Assembly: GCA_025462645.1 (NCBI GenBank)
Contig: JAOAPB010000001.1
Coordinates: 1 to 64,000 of the forward strand
Source of the DNA: Edaphobacter sp.
GTDB taxonomy: Bacteria; Acidobacteriota; Terriglobia; Terriglobales; Acidobacteriaceae
Length of the DNA stretch: 64,000 nucleotides
Reading direction: 5' to 3'
Shown: piece by piece, positions 26,437 through 34,424 of the stretch
How the letters are laid out: each line of letters starts with the position of its first letter
Position numbering within the stretch: the first letter of the stretch is position 1
The notes under the pieces: model-generated
Database searches by the model: none
Told to the model about the DNA's origin: nothing
Seen by the model: the letters and a program-made list of their open reading frames with translations, nothing else
Position numbers and translations under genes: made by a program

Positions 26437-26817
26437 ATGAGATCAAAATGGTGGTTATGCGGCATTCTGGCTGGGGCAGCTTTTTCGGCTCCGGCGTTTG
26501 GACAGATTCAGATCTATATCGGGACTCCCCCGCCACCGATCCGTTATGAGGTCCAGCCCCCCATGCCAGCCGTCGGGTACATGTGGACCGATGGGTATTG
26601 GGAGCCGTATGGCGAGCGCTATCGCTGGATCTCAGGGCGCTGGATGGTGCCTCCCTATCCGGGCGCGTACTGGCGGCCTACACGGTACCAGCACTATGAC
26701 CGGGGATGGAGGGCCCAGCCGGGGTATTGGGACCGCGGGGACCATGATCGTGGTCGTGACCATGATCGCGGACGCGGGCATGCCTATGGGCATTGGAAGC
26801 ACGGTGATCGTGACTAG
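26437..26817 (+). CDS. YXWGXW-type secreted protein, paralogue of preceding gene
   Basis: 126 residues with a signal peptide (WWLCGILAGAAFSAPAFGQ). The mature part closely parallels its neighbour: IYIGTPPPPIRYEVQPPMPAVGYMWTDGYWEPYGERYRWISGRWMVPPYPGAYWRP in several pieces. The C-terminal tail differs, being rich in Asp, Arg, Gly and His (DRGDHDRGRDHDRG) rather than mainly His/Asp. AGGAG lies about 13 bases before the ATG. The pair share a head and have divergent tails, suggesting that the tail sets specificity. Function unknown. Confidence 0.78.
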   Translation: MRSKWWLCGILAGAAFSAPAFGQIQIYIGTPPPPIRYEVQPPMPAVGYMWTDGYWEPYGERYRWISGRWMVPPYPGAYWRPTRYQHYDRGWRAQPGYWDRGDHDRGRDHDRGRGHAYGHWKHGDRD

Positions 26818-27294
26818 AATCGCGACTTGAGACAAGAGGGCGGCTGCCAGATGGGGCCGCCTTCTCTTCGCTTGTGCGTAATTCGAGAAGAGGCTCGGGC
26901 TGAGACGAGTCGCTGCACTCCCCTTGAAGATGCGGGGGTTCTTCCCCTTCGACTATGCTCGAGGCCAGAATGACAGCTTGAAACAGACAACGGCAAGGGC
27001 AAATGCAACAGCGGTGGAGTTGGTCGTTGAAAAGGGCCGAACACGTGTGATGAGGGTGGACCTTCGGGATCCTTCGCTGCGCTCAGGATGACAGCAAAAA
27101 CTTACAACAGCAAAGGCAAAGCTGGCGAGGAGAGGTTCTACATCCCACCCATCGCGATGGGGCTGCGATGGATGGGGCACTCGATCATCTTTGCCTGTGT
27201 GGAGAGAATGGGCACACACGATCATCTGCCTGCTTGGAGAGGATGGGCATACACGATCATCCTTGCCTGTGTGGAGATTGACCTGAGTCGCTGA
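26818..27294. other. Gene-free spacer with repeat remnants
   Basis: No gene could be supported in these 477 bases. Two related segments end in gccagaatgacag (about 26960) and ctcaggatgacag (about 27090), each preceded by a ccttcg stretch, which look like copies of one dispersed intergenic repeat. The right part is the degenerate tandem repeat listed separately. The single long ORF (27088-27294) runs through the repeat and has no SD. Confidence 0.6.
27171..27277. repeat. Degenerate tandem repeat, three units of 35-37 bases
   Basis: Units 27171-27205, 27206-27240 and 27241-27277 share the pattern ggatgggca-(t/c)acacgatcat, then ttgcctgtgtggaga. Unit lengths are 35, 35 and 37 bases with a few substitutions. 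There is no spacer/repeat alternation of a CRISPR kind. Confidence 0.75.
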
Positions 27295-28323
27295 CTACTG
27301 CGACTCGGCGGGAAGGTCGTCGGTGGGGCCGCTCCAGTAACTTTCGCGGAAGCGGATGCGGGCATCGGGGTAGTCGGGGATCTTTACGCGGATGGAGTGC
27401 ATTCCGGCGGTTGGGTTGCCATCGGCTTCGGGGTGGGGCTGGAAGCTGAGCAGGTAGTAGTTGTGGATGTGGTTGGCGAGCTCGTGGAGGCTGTTGTCGA
27501 AGCCCTTCTGCGTGGTGAAGTTGATGTACTCGCCACCGGAGAGTGCGGCCAGCTCGTGTGCGGCATTCTTCTTGAGGGAGTTCACCGCCATGAAGAGCAG
27601 GCCGAAGGGGCCGCTGCCCCCGCCGTAGTGCAGGCTGTTGAGGATCTCGGTCTTGCCCGGAGAGAAGGCCACGGAGTCGACCACGGTATTGGTGCGGCCC
27701 AGCTCGGCGATCACCTTGGCAGGTTTGATATCGCTGCCGTGGTCTCGGGTCTCGCTGACGAGCAGGATGGCGTGGCGGTAGTGGTTCTGGCGTGCTTCGA
27801 GAAGCCCGGTCGCGTAGGAGACGGCGTCGAGCGTGGCTGCATCCGGGTCATCGCAAGGCTGGAGCTGCGCCAGAGCAGAGGCAACGGCGTTGGGGTCGGT
27901 GGAGAATTTGCCGAGCAGTACCGGCCTGCCGCCGTAGGTGACGACTGCAACCTCGCGGGGTGCGTCCCCGGCTACGGCGTCGACCATGGCAGCGAGGCCG
28001 CGCAGCTTGGCGAACTCCATGTCGGCTGCACGGCTGCACTGGACGAGGACGACGAGCGAGAGACCGAGGGAGTCGGTGTCCTCGTCGAGGTGGATGGTCT
28101 GGGGGACGCCGTTGTCCTCGACGACGAACTGCTCGGGCTTGAGGGTGTAGATCATCTCGCCGTGCTTGGTCTGAACCTGAGTGGGGACGAGGACGACGTT
28201 TGATTGGGTCTTGAGGGTGTAGCTCTGGTTGTCCTGATTACCCGGAGTGTTCTGGGCGATGGCCGTGGCGGCGAGCAGGAGGGTCAGGATCGGCGCGAGA
28301 GGCCGGAATCTCGAAAGACGCAT
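27295..28323 (-). CDS. VWFA-related acidobacterial domain protein, secreted
   Basis: 342 residues with a signal peptide (LAPILTLLLAATAIAQ). The sequence TLKTQSNVVLVPTQVQTKHGEMIYTLKPEQFVVEDNGVPQTI is the usual lead-in of the acidobacterial VWFA-related domain. The VWA fold follows, but its metal site is degenerate: LSLVVLVQCSRAADMEF stands where DxSxS is expected. The C-terminus (MHSIRVKIPDYPDARIRFRESYW) is typical of the family. Such proteins are abundant in Acidobacteriota, of unknown function, probably adhesive or structural. It is divergent from the inhibitor-like gene. Confidence 0.88.
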   Translation of the reverse strand: MRLSRFRPLAPILTLLLAATAIAQNTPGNQDNQSYTLKTQSNVVLVPTQVQTKHGEMIYTLKPEQFVVEDNGVPQTIHLDEDTDSLGLSLVVLVQCSRAADMEFAKLRGLAAMVDAVAGDAPREVAVVTYGGRPVLLGKFSTDPNAVASALAQLQPCDDPDAATLDAVSYATGLLEARQNHYRHAILLVSETRDHGSDIKPAKVIAELGRTNTVVDSVAFSPGKTEILNSLHYGGGSGPFGLLFMAVNSLKKNAAHELAALSGGEYINFTTQKGFDNSLHELANHIHNYYLLSFQPHPEADGNPTAGMHSIRVKIPDYPDARIRFRESYWSGPTDDLPAESQ

Positions 28324-28437
28324 AGTCCTATCCTAATTAGGAAGGATAGAGGGTGGAGATACAAGGCTTCTTGTCGTGGAGATTGCGGATAGGAGTTTGG
28401 GACTATGATTTTTTTGCTCCGATGCGCGGAGGGTTTG

Positions 28438-28832
28438 ATGGGTTCCAGAGTGTGCCGGGTGAGCCTTCTGGTTGCGCTTAGTGCATTACAGGGATGCAGG
28501 CGAGGTGCAGTGATGCTGGAACTGAATGAGGCAGCAGCGGGGCGGCCGGTGAAGGCTGAGGTTGGGCAGCGGCTTCGGATTACTCTGCCGGAGAACAGGA
28601 CCACGGGGTATCGATGGCAGGCAGGTGGGAGTGTGCGCGGATTCTTACTACGGAAGACGACGAGTCGAAGACGGTAGAGGGTCCACCAGGTGCCGGCGGG
28701 CAGAGGATTTGGGTGTTTGCGGCGAAGGCAGAGGGACAGTGCGAGCTGCGGTTTGAGTCTGCGAGAGTGTGGGAGAAGAGGGCGACCGGGAGGGTGGTGA
28801 CGTTCCCGGTCGTGGTAGTGAAGGGCGGTTGA
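28438..28832 (+). pseudogene. Chagasin-type (I42) protease inhibitor lipoprotein, frameshifted
   Basis: Two overlapping ORFs in different frames (28405-28677 and 28614-28832) together make one chagasin-like protein. The first frame has GGAGG five bases before the ATG at 28438, a lipobox (LSALQGC) and the first inhibitory loop NRTTGYRW. The second frame supplies the other two loops, GAGGQRIWVF and RVWEK, and the beta-strand VVTFPVVVV. The shift must occur at about 28614-28645 near ggcaggcaggtggg and equals one missing or two extra bases. Intact I42 proteins block papain-like cysteine peptidases. The adjacent convergent gene encodes exactly such a peptidase. This could be a true pseudogene, a recoding site or a sequencing error. 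Confidence 0.75.
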
Positions 28833-28835
28833 TTC

Positions 28836-29654
28836 CTACTGGACGCTGCGGATAGTCCAGAGGTCTGAGGCCAGACTGCGGTTGGTGAGATAGGAGTAAG
28901 GCATCTTGAAGTAGCCTTTCAGCCCCCAGTCTTTGCCCCATGAGTTGCGAATGAGGAAGGTTCGGGATTTGTCGTCGTAGCCGACGCAGAGTACAGCGTG
29001 GCCACCGACTACCTTTTCGCCGGACTCAGGCATGGGGAGGACTCCGGATTTGGCTACGGCCTGGCTCTCGAAGGACTCATAACAAGTAAAGCCGAAGACG
29101 AAGGGAAAGCCAGAGGCCAGGCAGCCTTTGAAGGTGTTCAGATCCTGTATGAGGCGCTGATAGAGGACGACGAGGTGTTGCCTGGCGTCTGTGTAGGCCT
29201 TGTCCGGTGGCCTTTGCGTAAATGTAGCGATGTTGTAGGGCCAGTCCGGTTCGGGTGGAGCACCGAGAGTGGCGACGCTTTTGATCCCATCGCGGATCTG
29301 CGCGCCGGAGTCGGAGTTGATCGTGCCTTCCATGGCGCGCTCGTTGTAGTAGATGAAGAGTCGGGATGGTGTGAACTGTTTTAGCTTGGCCTTCCTCTGA
29401 TCGAAGTGGATGGCTCCGCCGATCGCGTTCGCAGTACAACTTCCGAGTTGTCCCTGATCGTAGACGGGTGGACACTTTTTGCTGAGATCGATGCTGGGTG
29501 GGGTCTTGGCCTGATATGGGGCGGGTGCGGCGTAGAGGAAGTCGCGTTGATCGGGCAGGTCCGGAACCCATCCATACCATTGGACATTGCGAGTTGTAAG
29601 TGCTGCGACGGGATCGACGACACGTTTGGCTGGGGCCCTTTTCGATTTGGCCAT
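28836..29654 (-). CDS. Papain-like C1 family cysteine peptidase
   Basis: 272 residues from the ATG at 29654, which has AAGGAG eight bases upstream; the track start is 17 codons earlier. The catalytic Cys is in YDQGQLGSCTANAIGG (about 80-95), the His in GGHAVLCVGYDD and the Asn in IRNSWGKDWGLKGYF, in normal papain order. No signal peptide or long propeptide is seen; the N-terminus is basic (MAKSKRAPAKRVV), and a WYGWVPDLPDQRDF segment precedes the catalytic domain as in bacterial C1 proteins. The stop is three bases from the stop of the inhibitor gene on the other strand. Location is uncertain. Confidence 0.9.
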   Translation of the reverse strand: MAKSKRAPAKRVVDPVAALTTRNVQWYGWVPDLPDQRDFLYAAPAPYQAKTPPSIDLSKKCPPVYDQGQLGSCTANAIGGAIHFDQRKAKLKQFTPSRLFIYYNERAMEGTINSDSGAQIRDGIKSVATLGAPPEPDWPYNIATFTQRPPDKAYTDARQHLVVLYQRLIQDLNTFKGCLASGFPFVFGFTCYESFESQAVAKSGVLPMPESGEKVVGGHAVLCVGYDDKSRTFLIRNSWGKDWGLKGYFKMPYSYLTNRSLASDLWTIRSVQ

Positions 29655-29806
29655 GACAGTTGCTCCTTGGGATTCAATTTTTGAGAGGGCCCGCTGGGAG
29701 AACACCGTTATAACCCTCTACACGAGCTTTCGCAAGAAAGCCGACGCGAGATTCTGCGATACTTTTCGGAGCGGCGAGGAAATCTTCTGCCGGAGTACAC
29801 CGAGAG

Positions 29807-31960
29807 ATGCGATTGATGAAACCGATTCTTGCCGCTGCACTGATGTCCGCCGATGTAACCACGACCACGGCTGCCGACAAGGCCCCCGCACTCGCCTATC
29901 CGAAGGCCCACATGGTCGAGCAGGTGGATGACTACTTCGGCACCAAGGTCAGCGATCCCTACCGGTGGATGGAGGACGTCGACTCTGCCGAGGTGAAGAC
30001 ATGGGTGGATGCGGAGAACGAGCTGACACAAAGCTATCTGGCGCAGGTGCCGGAGCGCGCGAAGATGCATGCGCGGCTGATGGAGCTTACGAACTTCGAG
30101 AGGTATACGGCTCCCGAGCGACGGGGGACGCGCTACTTCTACGCGCATAACGAGGGCCTGCAGAACCAGAACGTCCTGTACTGGCAGGAGGGGCTGACGG
30201 GCGAGCCGAAGGTATTGCTGGACCCCAATACGATGTCCGCCGATGGCACGGTTGCGATCAGCGGCATCAGCATCAACGACGACGGCAGGCTGGCGGCCTA
30301 CTCGATTGCAGACGCGGGCAGCGACTGGGTGAAGTGGCACGTTCGCGATGTGTCGACAGGCAAGGACCTGCCGGACCTGATCGAGTGGTCGAAGTTCAGC
30401 AGCGCATCGTGGCTGAAGGATGGCAGCGGCTTCTTCTACGAGGGCTACGACGCTCCGAAAAACGTGTCCAAGGCCGATGCGCTGAAGGCCGCGAACTACT
30501 ACCACAAGGTCTTCTTCCATAAGCTGGGCACGAAGCAGAGTGAAGACAAGCTGGTCTTCGACCGTCCGGACGACAAGGAGTTGAATGTGGGCGCGCAGGT
30601 GACGGACGATGGCCGCTACCTGCTGCTGTACCAGACCAAGGGGACGAGCCCCAACAACGAGCTTTCGGTGAAAGACCTGGAGCACCCGGACGCACCTGCG
30701 ATCAAGCTGGTGACGACGGCGGACGCGGTCTATCAGGCGGTCGACAATGACGGCACCATCTTCTGGCTGCGAACGACGTTGGACGCTCCGAATGGGAAGG
30801 TGATCTCGATCGATCTGAACCATCCTGAGCGGACGAGTTGGAAGACGGTGATTCCGGAGAGCAAGAACAGTCTGGACGGCGTCACCATGGTGCACGACAC
30901 GCTGATCGCAAACTATCTGGCCGATGCACAGAGCCTGGTGGAGTTCTATACGCGCGATGGCAGGCTGATCGAGAGGCTGACGCTGCCGGCGATCGGCACG
31001 GCGACGGGCTTTGAAGGCAAGCGGCACGATGAGGAGACCTTCTTCCGGTTCACCAACTTCACCACGCCGGGCACGATCTACCGGCTGGATATGAAGACGC
31101 GCAAGACGGCGCTGTATCGCCAGCCCAAGCTGAAGTTCGATCCTGCGCAGTATGAGACGAAGCAGGTGTTCTACACGAGCAAAGACGGCACGCGGATACC
31201 CATGTTCCTGAGCTATAAAAAGGGCCTGAAGCCGGACGGCAACACACCTACGCTGCTGTATGGCTATGGCGGCTTCAACGTCTCGCTGATGCCTGAGTTC
31301 TCCGCGATTCATGTGCTCTGGATGGAGATGGGCGGCATCTACGCGCAGCCCAGCCTGCGCGGCGGCGGCGAGTACGGCGAGGCGTGGCACAAGGCCGGCA
31401 CGATGCTGAAGAAGCAGAATGTCTTCGACGACTTTATCGGCGCGGCGGAGTGGCTGATCGCGAACAGATATACGTCGACTCCGAAGCTGGCGATCTCGGG
31501 CGGCAGCAACGGCGGACTGCTGGTAGGGGCGTGCGAGATCCAGCGGCCGGAGTTGTTTGGCGCGGCGCTGATCGCGGTGGGAGTGATGGATATGCTGCGC
31601 TTCGACAAGTTCACGATTGGCTGGGCGTGGAAGGCAGACTATGGCGCCCCTTCGGAGAATGCGGCGGAGTTCGCGGCGATCTACAAGTACTCGCCGCTGC
31701 ACAATGTGAAGCCGGGGGTGGCCTATCCGCCAACGCTGATTACGACAGCGGACCACGACGACCGGGTTTTTCCGGCGCACAGCTTCAAGTTTGCGGCGGC
31801 CATGCAGGCGGCACAGGCGGGACCAAATCCAGTGCTGATCCGCATCGAGACCAGGGCTGGACACGGCGGCGGAATGCCCTTGAGCAAGCGGGTGGAGCTG
31901 GCGGTCGACCAGTTCGCCTTTTTGGTGAGAGAGCTGAAGATGCAGGTATCGCAGCCCTGA
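29807..31960 (+). CDS. Prolyl oligopeptidase family serine peptidase (S9A)
   Basis: 717 residues. A short hydrophobic N-terminus (MRLMKPILAAALMSADV) may act as a signal peptide. The N-terminal half is the seven-bladed propeller (VSDPYRWMEDVDSAEVKTWVDAEN; SGISINDDGRLAAYSIADAGSDW). The C-terminal alpha/beta hydrolase has the Ser in SGGSNGGLLVGA, the Asp in TADHDDRVFPAHS and the His in RAGHGGG. These enzymes cut after proline in short peptides. GAGAG lies just upstream of the ATG. A 718-residue antisense ORF across the gene is a GC-rich shadow. Together with the C1 peptidase next door this makes a small proteolysis neighbourhood. Confidence 0.95.
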   Translation: MRLMKPILAAALMSADVTTTTAADKAPALAYPKAHMVEQVDDYFGTKVSDPYRWMEDVDSAEVKTWVDAENELTQSYLAQVPERAKMHARLMELTNFERYTAPERRGTRYFYAHNEGLQNQNVLYWQEGLTGEPKVLLDPNTMSADGTVAISGISINDDGRLAAYSIADAGSDWVKWHVRDVSTGKDLPDLIEWSKFSSASWLKDGSGFFYEGYDAPKNVSKADALKAANYYHKVFFHKLGTKQSEDKLVFDRPDDKELNVGAQVTDDGRYLLLYQTKGTSPNNELSVKDLEHPDAPAIKLVTTADAVYQAVDNDGTIFWLRTTLDAPNGKVISIDLNHPERTSWKTVIPESKNSLDGVTMVHDTLIANYLADAQSLVEFYTRDGRLIERLTLPAIGTATGFEGKRHDEETFFRFTNFTTPGTIYRLDMKTRKTALYRQPKLKFDPAQYETKQVFYTSKDGTRIPMFLSYKKGLKPDGNTPTLLYGYGGFNVSLMPEFSAIHVLWMEMGGIYAQPSLRGGGEYGEAWHKAGTMLKKQNVFDDFIGAAEWLIANRYTSTPKLAISGGSNGGLLVGACEIQRPELFGAALIAVGVMDMLRFDKFTIGWAWKADYGAPSENAAEFAAIYKYSPLHNVKPGVAYPPTLITTADHDDRVFPAHSFKFAAAMQAAQAGPNPVLIRIETRAGHGGGMPLSKRVELAVDQFAFLVRELKMQVSQP

Positions 31961-32178
31961 TCTGGCCAGGGGAACGGACTGCCATGAGGTAACGATGTAG
32001 CTCCTGGGATGGAAATTTGGGCAAATCAGCGTGGCTTACGCCTGAATTCCCCCGGATACTATCAGCAGCATCCGTTTCGCGGAAAAGAGCGAGGTTGCGT
32101 TCTCGTGTAGGATGGATGCCCAATTCTGAATCCGACGATGGGCTTTGCGCGTCCTATAGGTGAAGCAGAAGGATTCTT

Positions 32179-32337
32179 ATGAGATTGAAGATCTACTTGG
32201 CATTGCTGTTGGTCCTCGCTCCTGTTGCGGCCTCTGCCCGACCCAGGACGACGGGTGGACGCATGCACCCACAGCTGTTCCGCGACCGTACTCCCAAGGC
32301 ACGTGTCCACACACAAATCATTAAGGCCGTACGCTAA
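32179..32337 (+). CDS. Small secreted basic protein
   Basis: A 52-codon ORF too short for the track, with AAGGA five bases before the ATG. It starts with a clear signal peptide (MRLKIYLALLLVLAPVAASA) and has a mature part of about 32 residues rich in Arg, Lys, His and Thr (RPRTTGGRMHPQLFRDRTPK). Its stop overlaps the last bases of convergent trpF by four bases. No homologue is recognised. The signal peptide plus SD make it credible. Confidence 0.55.
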   Translation: MRLKIYLALLLVLAPVAASARPRTTGGRMHPQLFRDRTPKARVHTQIIKAVR

Positions 32338-33020
32338 ACGCCTTTTGCCTGTCTGGCATTATTGATGAATGCGGCCAGTTTTTCCGGGTCTTTCCGGCCT
32401 GGGTGAGCCTCCACGCCACTAGCCACATCGACACCCCAGGGATTGAGATCATGAATCGCCTCCGCCACGTTCTCCGGGCGAAGACCGCCAGCAACGATCA
32501 GCTTCAAGCGATCTGCTCCTTTGGTGAGGACAGCCTTCGCTCCCTCCCAATCGAAGGTTCTACCGGTACCGCCTGTGGCCTGGCCTACCTTGGAGTCAAT
32601 CAGGACACGATCGACTACACCGGCTGAGGCGATCTCCGCGAGCTGCCGACTGACTGTTGCGACGCAGCCTATATCGGCGTCTACGTGCCAGTGCAGCGTC
32701 TGGATAAGGGTCAAACGACCTTTGAATCGTTCGTCCCACTCTGCCAACTCTGCCGCAAGTTCGTGGTTAACTCCGCCATGAAGCTGCACCGTTGTGAGGC
32801 CTGCCTCCAGCGCGATGTTCGCGATCTCTTCCGCGTTCTGTGTGGCGAAGACTCCGACGCGTTCGACGGCCTGAGGAAGATGCGTTGTGATACGTGCAAC
32901 TTCAGTTGCGGTGACCTGACGTTTGCTGGGTGCGAAGACAAAGCCCAGGGCATCGGCTCCGAGTTCAATGGCTAGTAGCGCGTCGTCGAGGTTCGTGTTG
33001 GCGCAGATCTTGATCCACAT
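32334..33020 (-). CDS. trpF: Phosphoribosylanthranilate isomerase
   Basis: 228 residues of a TIM barrel. MWIKICANTNLDDALLAIELGADALGFVFAPSKRQV holds the catalytic Cys of the KIC motif, and LIVAGGLRPENVAEAI with WGVDVASGVEAHPGRKD forms the phosphate-binding end; the general acid Asp is in VDRVLIDSKVG. The enzyme performs the third step of tryptophan synthesis from anthranilate. The start is two bases after the trpC stop, so the two are co-translated. Other trp genes are not in the window. Confidence 0.96.
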   Translation of the reverse strand: MWIKICANTNLDDALLAIELGADALGFVFAPSKRQVTATEVARITTHLPQAVERVGVFATQNAEEIANIALEAGLTTVQLHGGVNHELAAELAEWDERFKGRLTLIQTLHWHVDADIGCVATVSRQLAEIASAGVVDRVLIDSKVGQATGGTGRTFDWEGAKAVLTKGADRLKLIVAGGLRPENVAEAIHDLNPWGVDVASGVEAHPGRKDPEKLAAFINNARQAKGV

Positions 33021-33022
33021 GG

Positions 33023-33826
33023 TTAGCGCTCGGAGGCATATTCAGGATCGAGCAGGCAAGCAAGCGCTGCGCCGGGATCTGGTTGCCGCATGAGAGCCTC
33101 GCCAACCAGGAAGGCACCGTATCCGGCGGCACGCAGCTGTGCGATGTCGGCTGCGGTACGGATGCCGCTCTCGGCTACCTTGACGGCTTCTGCAGGTATC
33201 CACTGCGCGAGCTCCAGCAAGGGCTCAGTGCTAACCGTGAAGGTGCGCAGGTCGCGGCTGTTGACGCCGATGAGATCGAAGCCCAACTGGACGGCGCGAT
33301 CCAGCTCCTCGCGGTCGTGGGTCTCGCAGAGGACGTCGAGCCCCATGCGGTGAGCTTCGTCCCGCAGATCTCTAAGAGCCGCATCGGTGTGGGACGAGAC
33401 AATCAGGAGGATGGCGTCGGCACCCGCGGCACGGGCTTCGAGTATCTGGAAGGGGTCGAGGATGAAGTCCTTGCGGAGGCAGGGGATTCGTACCGCTGCG
33501 GAGGCTGCCGCGAGATCCTGGAGCGAACCCTGGAAGAACTTGGTATCCGTCAACACGGAGAGCGCGGCTGCGCCGGCAGACTCCAAGGTGCGGGCCAGAG
33601 TCTCCGGGTGGAAGTCGCTGCGGATTAGGCCTTTTGATGGCGAGGCCTTCTTGATCTCCGAGATAATGGCCGGTCCGTCGTTGCCGACCTCCCGCAGTCT
33701 GGCTATGAAGCCTCGCGGCGTGTGGACTGCGGCCCTCCGCTCCAGCAAGCCATAGTCGGCTGCTGCCTTGCGGGCGTTCACCTCCAACTGCGTGTTGGCA
33801 AGAATCTGGTCTAGCTGTGTCGACAT
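33023..33826 (-). CDS. trpC: Indole-3-glycerol phosphate synthase
   Basis: 267 residues from MSTQLDQILANTQLEVNARK; the track adds 20 codons upstream. Family motifs are ISEIKKASPSKGLIRSDF, LSVLTDTKFFQGSLQDL, IPCLRKDFILDPFQI, LIGVNSRDLRTFTV and VAESGIRTAADIAQL, including the catalytic Lys and Glu residues. It converts CdRP to indole-3-glycerol phosphate and is followed at once by trpF, whose product feeds it. The SD is weak (AGGA three bases before the ATG). It lies next to tRNA-Leu. Confidence 0.96.
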   Translation of the reverse strand: MSTQLDQILANTQLEVNARKAAADYGLLERRAAVHTPRGFIARLREVGNDGPAIISEIKKASPSKGLIRSDFHPETLARTLESAGAAALSVLTDTKFFQGSLQDLAAASAAVRIPCLRKDFILDPFQILEARAAGADAILLIVSSHTDAALRDLRDEAHRMGLDVLCETHDREELDRAVQLGFDLIGVNSRDLRTFTVSTEPLLELAQWIPAEAVKVAESGIRTAADIAQLRAAGYGAFLVGEALMRQPDPGAALACLLDPEYASER

Positions 33827-33916
33827 AGATCCTATTTTATGGTGTCTTCCCGCAAGACGAAAACGAGCACCCCGCAGGGTGCTCATTCAATGCTTTTCTT
33901 CTTAGCTCTGAAGCTT

Positions 33917-34003
33917 TGGTGCCGAAGGGGGGACTCGAACCCCCACACCCTTGCGAGTACATGGACCTGAACCATGCGCGTCTGCCAATTCCGCCACTAC
34001 GGC
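33917..34003 (-). tRNA. tRNA-Leu (anticodon CAG), CCA encoded
   Basis: Read on the minus strand, GCCGTAG pairs with CTTCGGC (one T-T mismatch). The D-arm is GGCGGAATTGGCAGACGC, the anticodon stem is CATGG/CCATG with loop TTCAGGT giving anticodon CAG, a long variable arm TGTACTCGCAAGGGTGT follows, and the T-arm is GGGGG-TTCGAGT-CCCCC. The discriminator A is followed by an encoded CCA. The class II variable arm confirms leucine. Confidence 0.95.
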
Positions 34004-34154
34004 ACGGTATGATCGCCCGCCCTGATGGGAGGAACACGCAACCGCGAGCTTTCAGTCTTACAAACACCGGCTTCCCTGTCAATTCCGTGTTGTCTTTCGT
34101 AGACTAATTGGGTGATCGAAAACGTCTAAATCCCAGAGGCATCGTTTCCCTGTT

Positions 34155-34418
34155 ATGACTGAGCCAACGAATGCAATACCCCAACCTGGGCCAGACTCCG
34201 AGAGCATTCCTGAAGATGTCGCCGTTGAGATACGCAAACTGGCCCACGAACTCAGCAACGCTCTTGAGATCATCGTGCAGACAAGTTATCTATTACATAC
34301 AACGGAGATGAAAGAACCCGCCAGTGAGTGGCTACGCATGATGGACAACGGCGTACAGAAGGCGATGGACATCAATCTCACATTGCGCACCTACATCAAG
34401 GCGCATAGTCCCAGCTAG
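34155..34418 (+). CDS. Stand-alone histidine-kinase dimerisation (DHp)-like small protein
   Basis: 87 residues. After a Pro/Glu-rich head, IRKLAHELSNALEIIVQTSYLL resembles the H-box helix of sensor kinases (compare HELxNxLxxI), and EWLRMMDNGVQKAMDINLTLRTYI fits the second helix of the hairpin. There is no ATPase domain and no sensor domain, so it cannot autophosphorylate by itself. It might act as a phosphotransfer or dimerisation partner. The convergent neighbour, six bases away, encodes a receiver-domain protein. No good SD was found. The family call is inference from helix pattern. Confidence 0.6.
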   Translation: MTEPTNAIPQPGPDSESIPEDVAVEIRKLAHELSNALEIIVQTSYLLHTTEMKEPASEWLRMMDNGVQKAMDINLTLRTYIKAHSPS

Positions 34419-34424
34419 ACGCAC

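Noticed and set aside
27171-27277. Possible CRISPR array
   Set aside because: Units are adjacent and degenerate with no unique spacers, and no cas gene is present in the window.
28562-28756. Third-frame ORF inside the inhibitor gene
   Set aside because: None of the inhibitor motifs are in this frame; it is a by-product of the overlap.
29708-31864. 718-residue minus-strand ORF across the prolyl oligopeptidase gene
   Set aside because: It is exactly antisense to a complete S9 peptidase with all catalytic motifs; its own translation is Arg/His/Leu-rich with no domain, as expected of a GC-rich shadow.
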